This document shows positions 17,247 to 26,386 of a stretch of 64,000 bases of DNA, piece after piece. Within the stretch, counting starts at the first letter, position 1. Each line of letters begins with the position of its first letter. Both the position numbers and the translations under genes were made by a program. Source of the stretch: CAMCYM01 sp964405405 (GTDB lineage: Bacteria > Bacteroidota > Bacteroidia > Flavobacteriales_D > Sanyastnellaceae). The notes under the pieces are model-generated. The model saw only the letters and a program-made list of their open reading frames with translations. It made no database searches and was not told the DNA's origin. The stretch is taken from positions 81,152 through 145,151 of the forward strand of contig CAYONT010000002.1 of assembly GCA_964405405.1 (NCBI GenBank), read 5' to 3'.

Positions 17247-18443
17247 ATGGTCCCTAGAACCTCTGCCCTGCTCAATCGCCTCACAGAATCAGCGACCCTG
17301 GCCATGGCCCGGAAGGCGGCTGAACTCAAGGCGGCCGGTTTGGATGTCATTTCCCTCAGCCTGGGAGAGCCTGACTTTGATACGCCCGAACCCATCAAAG
17401 CCGCTGGAATCCGGGGCATCGAACAGAATTTCTCCCACTACACCCCAGTGCCCGGATTGCTTTCCCTCCGGGAGGCCATTGCACAAAAACTGAAGCGCGA
17501 CAATGGTTTGGCCTATCAGCCCAGCCAGATTGTGGTCTCGAACGGAGCCAAACAATCGATCACGAACGCCGTGCTTGCGCTTGTCGATCCCGGGGACGAG
17601 GTGCTGATCCCGGCGCCTTACTGGGTCAGTTATGTGGACATGGTACAACTCGCGGGGGGGACACCGGTCATCGTTCCGACCCGTGTGGAGGACGACTTCA
17701 AAGCCACGCCCGAACGCCTGGCCCAAGCCATCACACCGAAAACCCGGCTCCTCATCTATTCTTCGCCCTGCAATCCATCCGGATCCGTGTACACCCCCGA
17801 AGAGATTGCAGGCATTGCAGGGGTCCTGGCCCAGCACCCCCAAGTCATCGCCATCAGCGATGAGATCTACGAACTCATCCAATTCCAAGGGCGGTCCCCC
17901 AGTCTGGCCAGCCACGTGGAAATCGCCGATCGGGTGATCACGGTCAATGGGGTCAGCAAAGGCTTCGCCATGACGGGCTGGAGGCTGGGATATCTCGCTG
18001 CTCCCCAATGGATTGCGGATGCTTGCAGCAAAATTCAAGGCCAAATCACTTCCGCCCCGTGTTCCATCGCACAGGTCGCAGCTGAGGCCGCTGTTTCCGC
18101 GGATCCGTCCATTGCGGATGAAATGCGCAACGCTTTTCTCCGGCGGCGGGATTTGGTCCTGCAAAAAATGGAGGCCATCCCAGGCTGGAAGTCGCACAAG
18201 CCCACCGGTGCGTTCTATTTGTTCCCGGATGTCTCGGGCTGGCTGGGCAAGTCCTATGAGGGAACCATCTTGGAAAACGGCGACGATGTGGCGCTGTTCT
18301 TGCTCTCTGCAGCCCGGGTGGCCGTGGTCGGTGGCCCCGCATTTGGTTCCCCTGAGTGCATCCGCATCTCATACGCCGCCTCGGACGCAGTATTGGAGGA
18401 GGCCATGAACAGGATCGCTGAAGCGTCTAAGCTTTTGAACTGA
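17247..18443 (+). CDS. Class I pyridoxal-phosphate aminotransferase (aspartate type)
   Basis: A 398-residue fold-type I PLP enzyme, probably aspartate aminotransferase of the Igamma/Ib group that moves amino groups between aspartate or related amino acids and 2-oxoglutarate. Seen in order: SLSLGEPDFDTPEPIKAAG, VSNGAKQSITNAVLALVDPGDEVLIPAPYWVSY (cofactor and substrate binding), SSPCNPSGSVY (NPTG motif), AISDEIYELI (Asp and Tyr to PLP) and VNGVSKGFAMTGWRLGYL with the Schiff-base lysine K238. The frame is open far upstream (16947) through the symporter 3' end, but the family N-terminus is MVPRTSALLNRLTESAT. The heptose kinase gene follows after three bases. Confidence 0.93.
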   Translation: MVPRTSALLNRLTESATLAMARKAAELKAAGLDVISLSLGEPDFDTPEPIKAAGIRGIEQNFSHYTPVPGLLSLREAIAQKLKRDNGLAYQPSQIVVSNGAKQSITNAVLALVDPGDEVLIPAPYWVSYVDMVQLAGGTPVIVPTRVEDDFKATPERLAQAITPKTRLLIYSSPCNPSGSVYTPEEIAGIAGVLAQHPQVIAISDEIYELIQFQGRSPSLASHVEIADRVITVNGVSKGFAMTGWRLGYLAAPQWIADACSKIQGQITSAPCSIAQVAAEAAVSADPSIADEMRNAFLRRRDLVLQKMEAIPGWKSHKPTGAFYLFPDVSGWLGKSYEGTILENGDDVALFLLSAARVAVVGGPAFGSPECIRISYAASDAVLEEAMNRIAEASKLLN

Positions 18444-18446
18444 GCC

Positions 18447-19484
18447 ATGTCCGCAGAACCGAAAGGACACCAAGCGGCTTGGGAGGCCCTCGGGCGCATC
18501 CGTTCATTGCGGGTTTTGGTCATCGGGGATGCGATGGTGGACGCCTACCAAATTGGGGATGTACAACGGATTTCCCCGGAAGCGCCTGTGCCCATTTTGC
18601 AAGTGCGGGAGAAGCACAGCCGACTTGGCGGAGCGGCGAATGTGGTCAAAAACCTGGTGGAATTGGGGGCGTCGGTTTCGTTTTGCTCGGTAATAGGATC
18701 TGACGCAGCGGGGAAGTTTCTGTTGGACGAGCTGGATGCAATGGGGGTCAACTGTGATGCGGTTTCCATCGACCCCGAGCGTCCCACCACGGTCAAGACC
18801 CGCCTCATGTCCCAGGGACAACAGCTGATGCGGATCGATGAGGAAATCAGCGACCCCTTGCCATCCTCATCGCTCGAAATATTGTCAGACAAGTGCCATC
18901 AGGCCATTCTGAATCAATCCATTGACGTCATCATATTCGAAGACTACGACAAGGGAACCATTCAACCCTTACTCATTGAGCGGGTCCGCAATTGGGCAGA
19001 GGAAAATCGCATTCCCATCGCGGTAGATCCCAAGTTCCGAAACTTCCGAGCCTACCAAGGAATGGGATTGTTCAAACCCAACTTGAAAGAACTCGAGGAG
19101 GGACTGGGCGTGCGCATTGACCGCAATGATGATGAGGCGATTCGAAAGGCCGTTGAGGCGATCATGGAAGGCTGGCAACCCCAATGTGCCCTCATCACGC
19201 TGTCAGAACGGGGGGTCTGGGTTCATGCACCCCGTGCGGGCATCGAACACCGCCGAATCCCCGCCCACCCGCGCGAGATCGTCGATGTTTCGGGGGCAGG
19301 AGACGCAGTGATCGCTGTGGCCTCCGTGCTGTGGGCGCTGGGGGTACCGCTGGACGAAACCGCTTCCGTGGCGAACCTAGCCGGAGGCCTGGTCTGCGAG
19401 AAAGTAGGTGTGGTGCCTATTCAAAAGGAAGAACTCATGGCCGAGCTCGCCTCTACCGGTCTACAATCTGCCCCTTCACACTGA
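18447..19484 (+). CDS. PfkB-family kinase, heptose 7-phosphate kinase (RfaE domain I) type
   Basis: A 345-residue sugar kinase that resembles the kinase half of HldE/RfaE, which phosphorylates D-glycero-beta-D-manno-heptose 7-phosphate for ADP-heptose and LPS core synthesis. Matching features: VLVIGDAMVDAYQIGDVQRISPEAPVPIL, KHSRLGGAANVVKNLVELGASVSFCSVIG, FEDYDKGTIQPLL, VDPKFRNFRAYQGMGLFKPNLKEL and the PfkB signature DVSGAGDAVIAV. The nucleotidyltransferase half (domain II) is absent, so it would have to be encoded elsewhere. The actual substrate is inferred. Nearly abuts the aminotransferase (3 bases) and trkH (7 bases). Confidence 0.88.
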   Translation: MSAEPKGHQAAWEALGRIRSLRVLVIGDAMVDAYQIGDVQRISPEAPVPILQVREKHSRLGGAANVVKNLVELGASVSFCSVIGSDAAGKFLLDELDAMGVNCDAVSIDPERPTTVKTRLMSQGQQLMRIDEEISDPLPSSSLEILSDKCHQAILNQSIDVIIFEDYDKGTIQPLLIERVRNWAEENRIPIAVDPKFRNFRAYQGMGLFKPNLKELEEGLGVRIDRNDDEAIRKAVEAIMEGWQPQCALITLSERGVWVHAPRAGIEHRRIPAHPREIVDVSGAGDAVIAVASVLWALGVPLDETASVANLAGGLVCEKVGVVPIQKEELMAELASTGLQSAPSH

Positions 19485-19491
19485 CTGCAGG

Positions 19492-21315
19492 ATGGGACTC
19501 AGGGAATTTCGGGAAAGGGTCAACATAGGACTATATGGCCACAAGCCCAGGGTTTTGTCGGCGCTGCGTTGGAGCAACCTACTGGTTTCTACCGCCGCCT
19601 TGGGGTTGCTCATTGCTTACTATGGTTGGCCCAACGACAGCAAAACCGCTGAGTGGATTTTGCGGGGTGTCACCTGGAGCTTTGGATTTTACGTTTTTCA
19701 GTACTTCGTCAAGGTCGTCTATGAATTTCATCCATGGACCTTCATCCGTTCGACCTGGTTGGAAGCCCTGCTCATGCTGGTGCTGGTGGTGGAAGGTGCG
19801 AGCGACTTGCTCACCGGGGAACTGCTGCTAGAAAGGCTCATCCGGCAACAGGGCTTGCCCGTGGCAAAGGACCTCTACACCCTGTTCATCCAGGGATACT
19901 TCTTTGTCGTTGTGGTGACCGAGGTGTTGCGTTCAAGCCAAATCCTACCGCGCTTTCGCATCCATCCAGCCACGGTTTTTGTCATCAGTTTTTTGCTGCT
20001 CATCGTATGCGGAACAGGCCTCTTGATGATGCCGGAAATGACGGTGGACAAGCTGGGTTCGCCCTTTCTCGACGCACTGTTTACGGCAACCAGCGCATCT
20101 TGTGTGACCGGGTTGATGACCATTGATACTCCGCTTTTCACCGAGAAGGGGCACTGGGTTATCTTGTTTTTGATGCAGTTTGGAGGACTGAATTTGATCG
20201 CCTTTGGGGTATTCTTGTCCTTGGTGTCCAAGTTGGGCGTGGGGGTCCGGCACGATGAAGTCATCCAAGATTTCATGACGGCAGACAACCTGCAATCCAG
20301 CCGGGGTCTGTTGGCTAAGGTGATGTTCTGGATCTTCCTCATCGAAGGGCTCGGCACATTGGGCTTGTATCTGACTTGGAGCAATCAGGTTCCCTTTGTC
20401 AGCGAATGGAACCGGTTTTTTGCCTCCTTGTTCCATGCCGTTGCGGCCTTCAACAATGGTGGAATATCACTGTTTCCCGGTGGGTTCATGGCCTCAGGTG
20501 CAGCACAGAGTTATGCCGTCCAATGGGTCATGTTTTCGCTCATTTTCGCCGGTTCCCTGGGCATCCTGGCCATGTTTGATTTGTTCGATCCCGCGAGGCT
20601 TCGGGATCGAATGAAACACCCTTGGAAGCAGATCGGGTTTGCAACCAAAATCGCACTTTACTTTTCGCTGGGTTTGGTTTTGTTGGGTGCCCTTGCCCAC
20701 CTGTTGTTGGAACAAGACCACACCCAACGGGGCATGGACTGGACTGAACGAATCACGACGGCGTTTTTCATGAGCATCAACCGAACCGCAGGGTTCAGCA
20801 CCATCGACTTTGCCATGGCCAGCGCCCCAATGGTCCTGATCACCATCTTTTTGATGTTTGTTGGATCCTCCTCCAGTTCAACCGGTGGAGGCATCAAGAC
20901 TTCTACCCTGGCGGTGGTGTTGGCCGACCTTTGGAGGACCATCAAAGGATTTGACCACGTCAGACTCTTCCAACGCACCATACCCGAAATCATCCGCTCC
21001 AGGGCCTACAGCGTGTTGTTATTCTTCCTGGGATGGAACATGATCACCGTCTTTGTGTTAAGTGTTTCAGAGTCTGAAATTTTGGCTACCCCAGGACGGG
21101 GAGTCATCGATCTGATGTTTGAAAGTGTCAGCGCCATGAGCACCGTAGGCTTGAGTACCGGCATCACTGCAGCTTTGAGTCCTGTGGGCAAGGTCGCCAT
21201 CATTTTGAGCATGTTCATCGGAAGGGTCGGCGCACTAACGGTAATTCTCGCTATTGGAGGCAAAGTCACCCAATCCCACATCAAATATCCTGAAGCACAG
21301 ACCATGATCGGTTGA
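19492..21315 (+). CDS. TrkH/KtrB family potassium uptake transmembrane protein
   Basis: A 607-residue inner-membrane potassium transporter subunit. An N-terminal region of four helices precedes the usual core of four M1-P-M2 repeats. The selectivity-filter-like loops are visible as FTATSASCVTGLMTID, ALFHAVAAFNNGGISLF, SINRTAGFSTIDFA and SVSAMSTVGLSTGI. SSSSTGGGIKTSTLAVVLADLWRTIKG is a hallmark after the third repeat. The regulatory partner TrkA/KtrA is not adjacent. Start at 19492 (MGLREFRERVNIG) is chosen over upstream frames overlapping the kinase gene. Translation is probably coupled to the upstream genes, given the seven-base gap. Confidence 0.93.
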   Translation: MGLREFRERVNIGLYGHKPRVLSALRWSNLLVSTAALGLLIAYYGWPNDSKTAEWILRGVTWSFGFYVFQYFVKVVYEFHPWTFIRSTWLEALLMLVLVVEGASDLLTGELLLERLIRQQGLPVAKDLYTLFIQGYFFVVVVTEVLRSSQILPRFRIHPATVFVISFLLLIVCGTGLLMMPEMTVDKLGSPFLDALFTATSASCVTGLMTIDTPLFTEKGHWVILFLMQFGGLNLIAFGVFLSLVSKLGVGVRHDEVIQDFMTADNLQSSRGLLAKVMFWIFLIEGLGTLGLYLTWSNQVPFVSEWNRFFASLFHAVAAFNNGGISLFPGGFMASGAAQSYAVQWVMFSLIFAGSLGILAMFDLFDPARLRDRMKHPWKQIGFATKIALYFSLGLVLLGALAHLLLEQDHTQRGMDWTERITTAFFMSINRTAGFSTIDFAMASAPMVLITIFLMFVGSSSSSTGGGIKTSTLAVVLADLWRTIKGFDHVRLFQRTIPEIIRSRAYSVLLFFLGWNMITVFVLSVSESEILATPGRGVIDLMFESVSAMSTVGLSTGITAALSPVGKVAIILSMFIGRVGALTVILAIGGKVTQSHIKYPEAQTMIG

Positions 21316-21330
21316 CGTGCGCCATCTACC

Positions 21331-22080
21331 ATGGGAACACCCCTCACCCCTTACGGCCCCGCAGCGGGAGGCACAAAGCGCGAACAAGTTTCACAGATGT
21401 TCGACCGCATTGCACCCCGATACGACTTCTTGAATCACCTCTTCTCTCTGGGAATCGATGTCGTTTGGCGGCGGAAAGCGGTGCGGTTGCTGCGTCAGGA
21501 ACGACCCAAAAAGATTCTGGACATGGCCACCGGCACCGCCGATTTTGCGCTGGAAACCCGTCGCATGATGGGACCTGAAGTGCACATCACCGGGGTGGAC
21601 ATCAGCCCAGGCATGTTGGCAATCGGTCGGAAAAAGGTGCGCGATCGGAATTGGAGCACGAGCATCGAATTGGTCGAAGGGGATTCCGTGTCCCTCCCCT
21701 ATCCCGACGGCAGTTTTGATGCCTACACCGTAGCCTTCGGGGTGCGGAATTTTGAAAACCTATCGGGCGGGTTGCTGGAAATGAAACGGGTATTGAAACC
21801 CGGGGGGGTGGGCGTCATTTTGGAGTTCTCCAAACCGAGACGATTTCCGATGAAGCAGCTGTTTGGCCTATACTTCCGCTGGTTTATGCCCACGCTGGGC
21901 CGCTGGATTTCAAAGGATGCACAGGCCTATTCCTACCTCCCGGAGAGTGTTGCCATCTTTCCGGAAGGCCAAGCCTTTGTGGACATTCTCCAAGATGCAG
22001 GTTATGTTTCGATTCGAACCCTGTCCTTGACGGGGGGAATTGCGACGATTTACCTCGCCCAAGTGCCTGCAGGGTCATGA
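21331..22080 (+). CDS. menG: Demethylmenaquinone methyltransferase (UbiE/MenG)
   Basis: A 249-residue class I SAM methyltransferase that performs the last step of menaquinone synthesis; Bacteroidota use menaquinone, so MenG is the better name than UbiE. Seen: QVSQMFDRIAPRYDFLNHLFSLGIDVVWRRKAVR (the UbiE signature), ILDMATGTADFALE (SAM-binding motif I), ITGVDISPGMLAIGRKK, FDAYTVAFGVRNFENLSGGLLEMKRVLKPGG and SYLPESVAIFPEGQAF. A proline- and glycine-containing N-terminal tail of about 18 residues precedes the domain. It overlaps aroA by four bases (ATGA) and follows trkH closely. Confidence 0.96.
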   Translation: MGTPLTPYGPAAGGTKREQVSQMFDRIAPRYDFLNHLFSLGIDVVWRRKAVRLLRQERPKKILDMATGTADFALETRRMMGPEVHITGVDISPGMLAIGRKKVRDRNWSTSIELVEGDSVSLPYPDGSFDAYTVAFGVRNFENLSGGLLEMKRVLKPGGVGVILEFSKPRRFPMKQLFGLYFRWFMPTLGRWISKDAQAYSYLPESVAIFPEGQAFVDILQDAGYVSIRTLSLTGGIATIYLAQVPAGS

Positions 22081-23363
22081 TTCTCAGGGTGGGGCCTTCA
22101 AAGCTTCAGGGTGTGGTGGAGGTTCCGCCCTCCAAAAGCGTGGCCCAAAGGCTCATTGCTGCAGCCGCCTTGTGCCCGGGTGCCAGCATGATTCGTGGCA
22201 TCGGTGATTGCGATGACGTGACGGCCGCGTTGGGGGCGGTCGCCGGACTGGGAGCCACGGTGGAGTTGGGTGAAACCGATGTGCGCGTCATAGGATTTGG
22301 AGGAAAACCAGTCCCCCGCATGCCGGTGGTTGATCTGGGGGAATCTGGATTGGGGGTTCGCATGTTTGCCCCCATCGCTGCCTGCGGTACGATGCCTGTG
22401 ACACTGACAGGAACGGGAAGTTTGTTGGGACGCCCCATGGAAACCTGGGATCAAACCGAGGGATTGGCAGGCGTGATCTCCACCACTTCGGGCAAATTGC
22501 CCTTGCGCATCCATGGCCCCCTCCGGGCAGGGGAGTATCGACTCGACGCTTCCATGAGTTCCCAATTTGCAACTGGGTTGCTGATGGCGCTGCCCACATT
22601 GGACGGAAACAGCACGCTGATTCTGGAGAATACCACCAGCCGGCCTTACATCGATTTGACTTGTTCTTTGTTAACGTTTTTCGGTCTGGACATCACGGAA
22701 GAAACCGACGGATGCTTCCGGATTCCAGGTGGTCAATCTTATGTTCCTCAATCCATTCGGGTGGATGGCGACTGGAGTGCGGCCGCGACTTTGCTGGTTG
22801 CGGGAATGTTGGCGGCCGATCCCGTCCTCACGGTTTCGGGATTGGACAACAGGTTCCCCCAGGCTGATGAAGCGATTCGCGGTGCCTTGTTGTTCGCGGG
22901 CGGAGCCATGAGTGGAACAGACAACGGAATCCAAATCGCCCAGCGGCCGGTTCGTGCCTTCGATGTCAATTTGGAGCACTGTCCCGATTTATTCCCAGCA
23001 CTGGCGGCGCTGGCCGCTTTTGCGGATCGACCCTCACGGTTGCGGGGCGCGGGTCGTTTGGCCTACAAAGAGTCCGATCGCGCGGAGGCGATTCAACGTT
23101 GTTGGCAACAAGCCGGCATTTCGGTGACGCGGGAGGAAGACACCTTGGTCGTGCATCCTCGCAAAGGGAAGGACAAAGTGTTGCCGGCTCGGATCCAGGC
23201 GGGAGGCGACCACCGAATCGCCATGGCATGCGCCCTGCTGGGGCTCGCTGGTGCCCCCATTGAGATTGACGGGGCTGAATGCGTCGCCAAAAGCTACCCT
23301 GCGTTTTTTGACGATTTGGAGGCCATAGGTGGAAAGATCCAATGGGTTTCCTCTCCCGCTTAA
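22077..23363 (+). CDS. aroA: 3-phosphoshikimate 1-carboxyvinyltransferase (EPSP synthase)
   Basis: The enzyme condenses shikimate 3-phosphate with phosphoenolpyruvate in the shikimate pathway. The 428-residue protein shows PPSKSVAQRLIAAAALCPG (KS substrate motif), LGESGLGVRMFAPIAA (counterpart of GNSGTxxR), LRIHGPLRAGEYRLDASMSSQFATGLLMALP (S-S-Q motif), DGDWSAAATLLVAG, CPDLFPALAALAAFA, RLAYKESDRAEAI and GGDHRIAMACALLG. The two-domain length is standard. The RLAYKESDR codons contain one of the three copies of the 14-base GTTTGGCCTACAAA repeat. Overlaps menG by four bases. Confidence 0.97.
   Translation: MILRVGPSKLQGVVEVPPSKSVAQRLIAAAALCPGASMIRGIGDCDDVTAALGAVAGLGATVELGETDVRVIGFGGKPVPRMPVVDLGESGLGVRMFAPIAACGTMPVTLTGTGSLLGRPMETWDQTEGLAGVISTTSGKLPLRIHGPLRAGEYRLDASMSSQFATGLLMALPTLDGNSTLILENTTSRPYIDLTCSLLTFFGLDITEETDGCFRIPGGQSYVPQSIRVDGDWSAAATLLVAGMLAADPVLTVSGLDNRFPQADEAIRGALLFAGGAMSGTDNGIQIAQRPVRAFDVNLEHCPDLFPALAALAAFADRPSRLRGAGRLAYKESDRAEAIQRCWQQAGISVTREEDTLVVHPRKGKDKVLPARIQAGGDHRIAMACALLGLAGAPIEIDGAECVAKSYPAFFDDLEAIGGKIQWVSSPA
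23056..23069 (+). repeat. Copy of the 14-base extended motif GTTTGGCCTACAAA
   Basis: One of three identical 14-base copies in the window (others at 54637 and 62379), here read as R-L-A-Y-K in aroA. It is the extended form of the RTTTGGCCTR motif described in the findings. Confidence 0.7.
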
Positions 23364-23432
23364 AGGGACTCGTTGTGGATAATTCTCTGCCTGACCTATG
23401 CTGATGCCTGCCCGAGGTGATGAACTTTGGGC

Positions 23433-24779
23433 ATGCGGATACACTTCATTGCCATTGGCGGGAGCGCCATGCACAACTTGGCCCTGGCGTTGCACGATGG
23501 AGGCCACCGTGTTTCGGGGTCTGATGACCAAATCCTTGAGCCTTCTCGCAGCCGTTTGCGTGAGGCTGGGTTGTTGCCTGAATCGGATGGTTGGCATCCC
23601 GAGCGTATCACGACGGCGCTGGATGCCATTGTGCTCGGCATGCATGCCCGCAAAGACAACCCGGAGTTGCTGGCCGCCCAAGCGCTCGGCATTCCCATCC
23701 ATTCTTACCCTGCATTTTTGTTTCAAGCTACGGCAAACAAAATGCGGATTGTGGTCGGTGGATCTCATGGAAAAACCACCATCACATCCATGTTGTTGCA
23801 TGCCTTAAAGCACGTTGGGAGGCAAGGTGACTTCATGGTGGGAGCTCAATTGCCGGGATTTAATCGCATGGTGCATCTCGACGCATCCAACGAATTTGCT
23901 GTGTTCGAGGGGGATGAATACCTCAGTTCTCCTTTGGATGACCGCCCTAAGTTTTTTCATTACCAGCCACACCTGACCCTGCTGTCTGGCATTGCTTGGG
24001 ACCACATCAACGTTTTTCCCACTGAGGAGGCTTATGTGGAGGTCTTTGACCGCTACCTGACCACCTTGGCTCCGGAAGCTCAGGTGGTTTGGTGCGCAGA
24101 AGACCAAGCCTTGGCAGATGTGGTGAGCAGGCAAACCCGGAGCGACCTCACCTTTTTACCCTATTCCACCCCAGCATATGAAGTTTTTACCGACGGCACG
24201 ACTGAAATCCATTGGCCGGATGGAACCCGAGCCCGCACCCCGTTGATCGGCATCCACAACCTTCAGAACATGGCGGGAGCCCGTGCACTCGCCACGGCCA
24301 TGGGGGTGGAACCCGCTGCCTTTGATGTTGCGATGTCGGATTTTACGGGTGCTGCGAGACGCTTGGAGTCTTGGGACAGCGGGGACAACTTTGATGTTTT
24401 TAGGGATTTCGCCCATGCTCCTTCGAAAGTGCGAGCGACGGTAGCAGGGGTTCGCGCATCTCAACCCCATCGGAACCTGGTCGCCTATTTTGAACTGCAC
24501 ACCTTTTCCAGTTTGAACCGGGATTTTCTACCCACCTACCAAGGAACATTGGATGCTGCTCACCGAGCGGTGGTTTACTTCGACCCCCAGGTCTTGGCTC
24601 AGAAGCGCATGCCCGAATTGGATGCAGCGTTCGTCAGGAGTTGCTTTGCCAACCCCAACCTCGAGATTGTTAACGATGTCGAGGTGCTACAGGCCATGTG
24701 GGACCAGGAGCATCGAGAGAACGCCACCCTTCTTCTGATGAGCAGCGGCTGGTTCGGCGGTGCCCGGTGGAACCGATAA
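23433..24779 (+). CDS. mpl: Mpl-type UDP-N-acetylmuramate:L-Ala-gamma-D-Glu-mDAP ligase
   Basis: A 448-residue Mur-ligase-family protein for peptidoglycan recycling: it attaches recovered murein tripeptide to UDP-MurNAc in the cytoplasm. MRIHFIAIGGSAMHNLALALHDGGHRVSGSD is the Rossmann-like first domain, GGSHGKTTITSMLLHAL (about 109-125) the P-loop, NEFAVFEGDEYLSS the acidic ligand loop, IAWDHINVFPT a MurC/Mpl signature, and DFAHAPSKVRATVAGVR the C-terminal domain. Replacement of the MurC-type middle sequences by those of Mpl makes Mpl the better call. ATG 23433 is preferred over TTG 23427; GAACTTTG, near the -7 consensus, lies three bases before it. Confidence 0.92.
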   Translation: MRIHFIAIGGSAMHNLALALHDGGHRVSGSDDQILEPSRSRLREAGLLPESDGWHPERITTALDAIVLGMHARKDNPELLAAQALGIPIHSYPAFLFQATANKMRIVVGGSHGKTTITSMLLHALKHVGRQGDFMVGAQLPGFNRMVHLDASNEFAVFEGDEYLSSPLDDRPKFFHYQPHLTLLSGIAWDHINVFPTEEAYVEVFDRYLTTLAPEAQVVWCAEDQALADVVSRQTRSDLTFLPYSTPAYEVFTDGTTEIHWPDGTRARTPLIGIHNLQNMAGARALATAMGVEPAAFDVAMSDFTGAARRLESWDSGDNFDVFRDFAHAPSKVRATVAGVRASQPHRNLVAYFELHTFSSLNRDFLPTYQGTLDAAHRAVVYFDPQVLAQKRMPELDAAFVRSCFANPNLEIVNDVEVLQAMWDQEHRENATLLLMSSGWFGGARWNR

Positions 24780-24789
24780 CAAGGGGAAT

Positions 24790-25611
24790 TCAACCCAAGC
24801 CCACATCCAGTAGCATCATCAAAGCAAAACCTCCAATAAACCCGAGCGTGGCCACATCGGTATATTGGTCTCGTTGGGTCTCTGGAATCACTTCCTCCAC
24901 CACGACATAGATCATCGCCCCTGCTGCAAAAGCCAGGGCGTAGGGCAAAATGGCCTGCATTTGAATGACCGCCAACGCCCCCACGACACCGGCCACGGGC
25001 TCTACGATGGCGCTCAATTGTCCATACCATGCTGCTTTCCAACGGGGCATTCCGCTTCGGTGGAGGGGCACACTGACCGCCAGCCCTTCGGGAAAGTTCT
25101 GAATGGCGATGCCCATGGCCAATGCCAGCGCCCCAGCCACCGTAGCCCCTTCCAATCCCAATGCAGCCCCGCCGAACAAAACGCCGACCGCCAGGCCCTC
25201 TGGTATGTTGTGCAAGGTGATGGCCAGCACCAGCAAAGTGTTTTTATGCCAAGGCGTGGCTACCCCTTCCGCTTCGTCCTTGGCAAAATTCAGGTGCAAA
25301 TGAGGAAGTAGTTTGTCCAGTCCGAACAGGAACAGAGCACCCAAACAAAACCCCAGAACAGCGGGCAAGGCCTTCATGAGCCCCACTCCCTCACTCATTT
25401 CAATGGCAGGTGTCAGCAACGACCAGCAACTGGCCGCAACCATCACCCCTCCCGTGAATCCCAACATGGCATCCAAGACGGAACGACTGATGTCTCGAAA
25501 CAAAAAAATCACCGAAGCACCTGCAGCTGTCAACAACCAAGTCGTCGTGGTGGCGACCGCCGCAGCCTGAACCGGCTCCATCGATTCAAACCAAATGATT
25601 ACTTCATTCAT
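24790..25611 (-). CDS. ZIP family divalent metal transporter
   Basis: A 273-residue inner-membrane protein with eight hydrophobic segments. HNIPEGLAVGV and QNFPEGLAVSVPL are the two metal-binding motifs of TM4 and TM5 that define ZIP carriers (ZupT-like), and DKLLPHLHLNFAKDEAE in the middle loop supplies His and acidic residues. The ion could be Zn, Fe or Mn. Its ATG overlaps the end of the DtxR-type regulator gene by eight bases, so both are translated from one message and the transporter is presumably controlled by that regulator. An in-frame ATG at 25632 would enlarge the overlap and is less likely. Confidence 0.92.
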   Translation of the reverse strand: MNEVIIWFESMEPVQAAAVATTTTWLLTAAGASVIFLFRDISRSVLDAMLGFTGGVMVAASCWSLLTPAIEMSEGVGLMKALPAVLGFCLGALFLFGLDKLLPHLHLNFAKDEAEGVATPWHKNTLLVLAITLHNIPEGLAVGVLFGGAALGLEGATVAGALALAMGIAIQNFPEGLAVSVPLHRSGMPRWKAAWYGQLSAIVEPVAGVVGALAVIQMQAILPYALAFAAGAMIYVVVEEVIPETQRDQYTDVATLGFIGGFALMMLLDVGLG

Positions 25612-26290
25612 GATCCATTGAAACCAATTCAAACATCATATTACCAGCAGTTTCCATCGTCCATATACATCTTTTTCCATCTAAGTACTCCACTTCAAAG
25701 GACCGATCGAACTCGAAGACCCGGAGCACGCGAAAACGCAATCCACAGAAGATCCCGAGCGCATCCAAATGCATCAAAAAGGCATCCTTCACGTCATGCA
25801 TTCCCACCACCTCAGCCCACACATTCTGCGTCAAATCCTCAATCGACAAAACCCTCGGGCGCACGGGAAGAACCCCATGGGCATTGGGGATGGGGTCTCC
25901 ATGAGGGTCCCACTGGGGGTGCCCCAAAAAACGATCCAAACGTTCTACCAATTCGCCTTGCCCGATGTGCTCCAATTGCTCAGCCATGTCATGCACCTCA
26001 TGCCATGCGAACCCTAAACAATCCGAAAGGAACACCTCCCAAAGCCTGTGGCTGCGGACCAGCCCAAGGGCCCAACGACGTCCATCTTCGGTCAATGCTA
26101 CCCCTCGGTAGGCCCGGTGGGTTACCCAGCCTTGACTCTCGAGCAACTTCACCATGCCCGTGACTGAGGCGGGCTTGCTTTGAACATAAGCGGCCAGTGC
26201 ATTCGTGGAAACCCAAGGTGTGTCCCTCGAAAGGTGCAGAATCCCCTTCAAGTGGTCCGCCTGGCTGGTGGTGGGGATGGCTTGAGACAT
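25604..26290 (-). CDS. DtxR/MntR-family metal-dependent transcriptional regulator
   Basis: A 228-residue repressor. Residues about 10-75 form a winged helix-turn-helix (SRDTPWVSTNALAAYVQSKPASVTGMVKLLESQGWVTHRAYRGVALTEDGR), residues about 76-150 the metal-binding and dimerisation domain (LWEVFLSDCLGFAWHEVHDMAEQLEHIG, with the Cys/Glu/His positions used by DtxR members and PQWDPHGDPIP, a conserved family stretch), and the C-terminus an SH3/FeoA-like domain. It presumably senses Mn, Fe or Zn. It is cotranscribed with the ZIP transporter. A TAnnTTTG element and an operator-like palindrome lie immediately upstream, so autoregulation is likely. Confidence 0.92.
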   Translation of the reverse strand: MSQAIPTTSQADHLKGILHLSRDTPWVSTNALAAYVQSKPASVTGMVKLLESQGWVTHRAYRGVALTEDGRRWALGLVRSHRLWEVFLSDCLGFAWHEVHDMAEQLEHIGQGELVERLDRFLGHPQWDPHGDPIPNAHGVLPVRPRVLSIEDLTQNVWAEVVGMHDVKDAFLMHLDALGIFCGLRFRVLRVFEFDRSFEVEYLDGKRCIWTMETAGNMMFELVSMDHE

Positions 26291-26294
26291 GTCG

Positions 26295-26302
26295 CAAAGG
26301 TA
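26295..26302 (-). promoter_or_regulatory. -7 promoter element of the dtxR-ZIP operon
   Basis: TACCTTTG on the minus strand (exact TAnnTTTG) ends four bases before the ATG at 26290, so the transcript would be leaderless or nearly so. The palindrome at 26310-26325 lies seven bases upstream, over the expected -33 region. Confidence 0.6.
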
Positions 26303-26309
26303 AATATTT

Positions 26310-26325
26310 TTTAGGGTAGGCTAAA
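26310..26325. promoter_or_regulatory. DtxR-like operator palindrome
   Basis: TTTAGGGTAGGCTAAA has inverted TTTAG/CTAAA arms around a six-base centre and resembles the known DtxR/IdeR box core (TTAGG-T-AG-CTAA). It covers the place where the -33 box of the regulator promoter should be, so metal-loaded regulator would block transcription. The inference rests on position and resemblance to the consensus only. Confidence 0.55.
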
Positions 26326-26386
26326 TAACAAGCAATGTTCATCCAAAAAAAACAGATATACGAACCAATTGAAGCATCTTTAGCCC

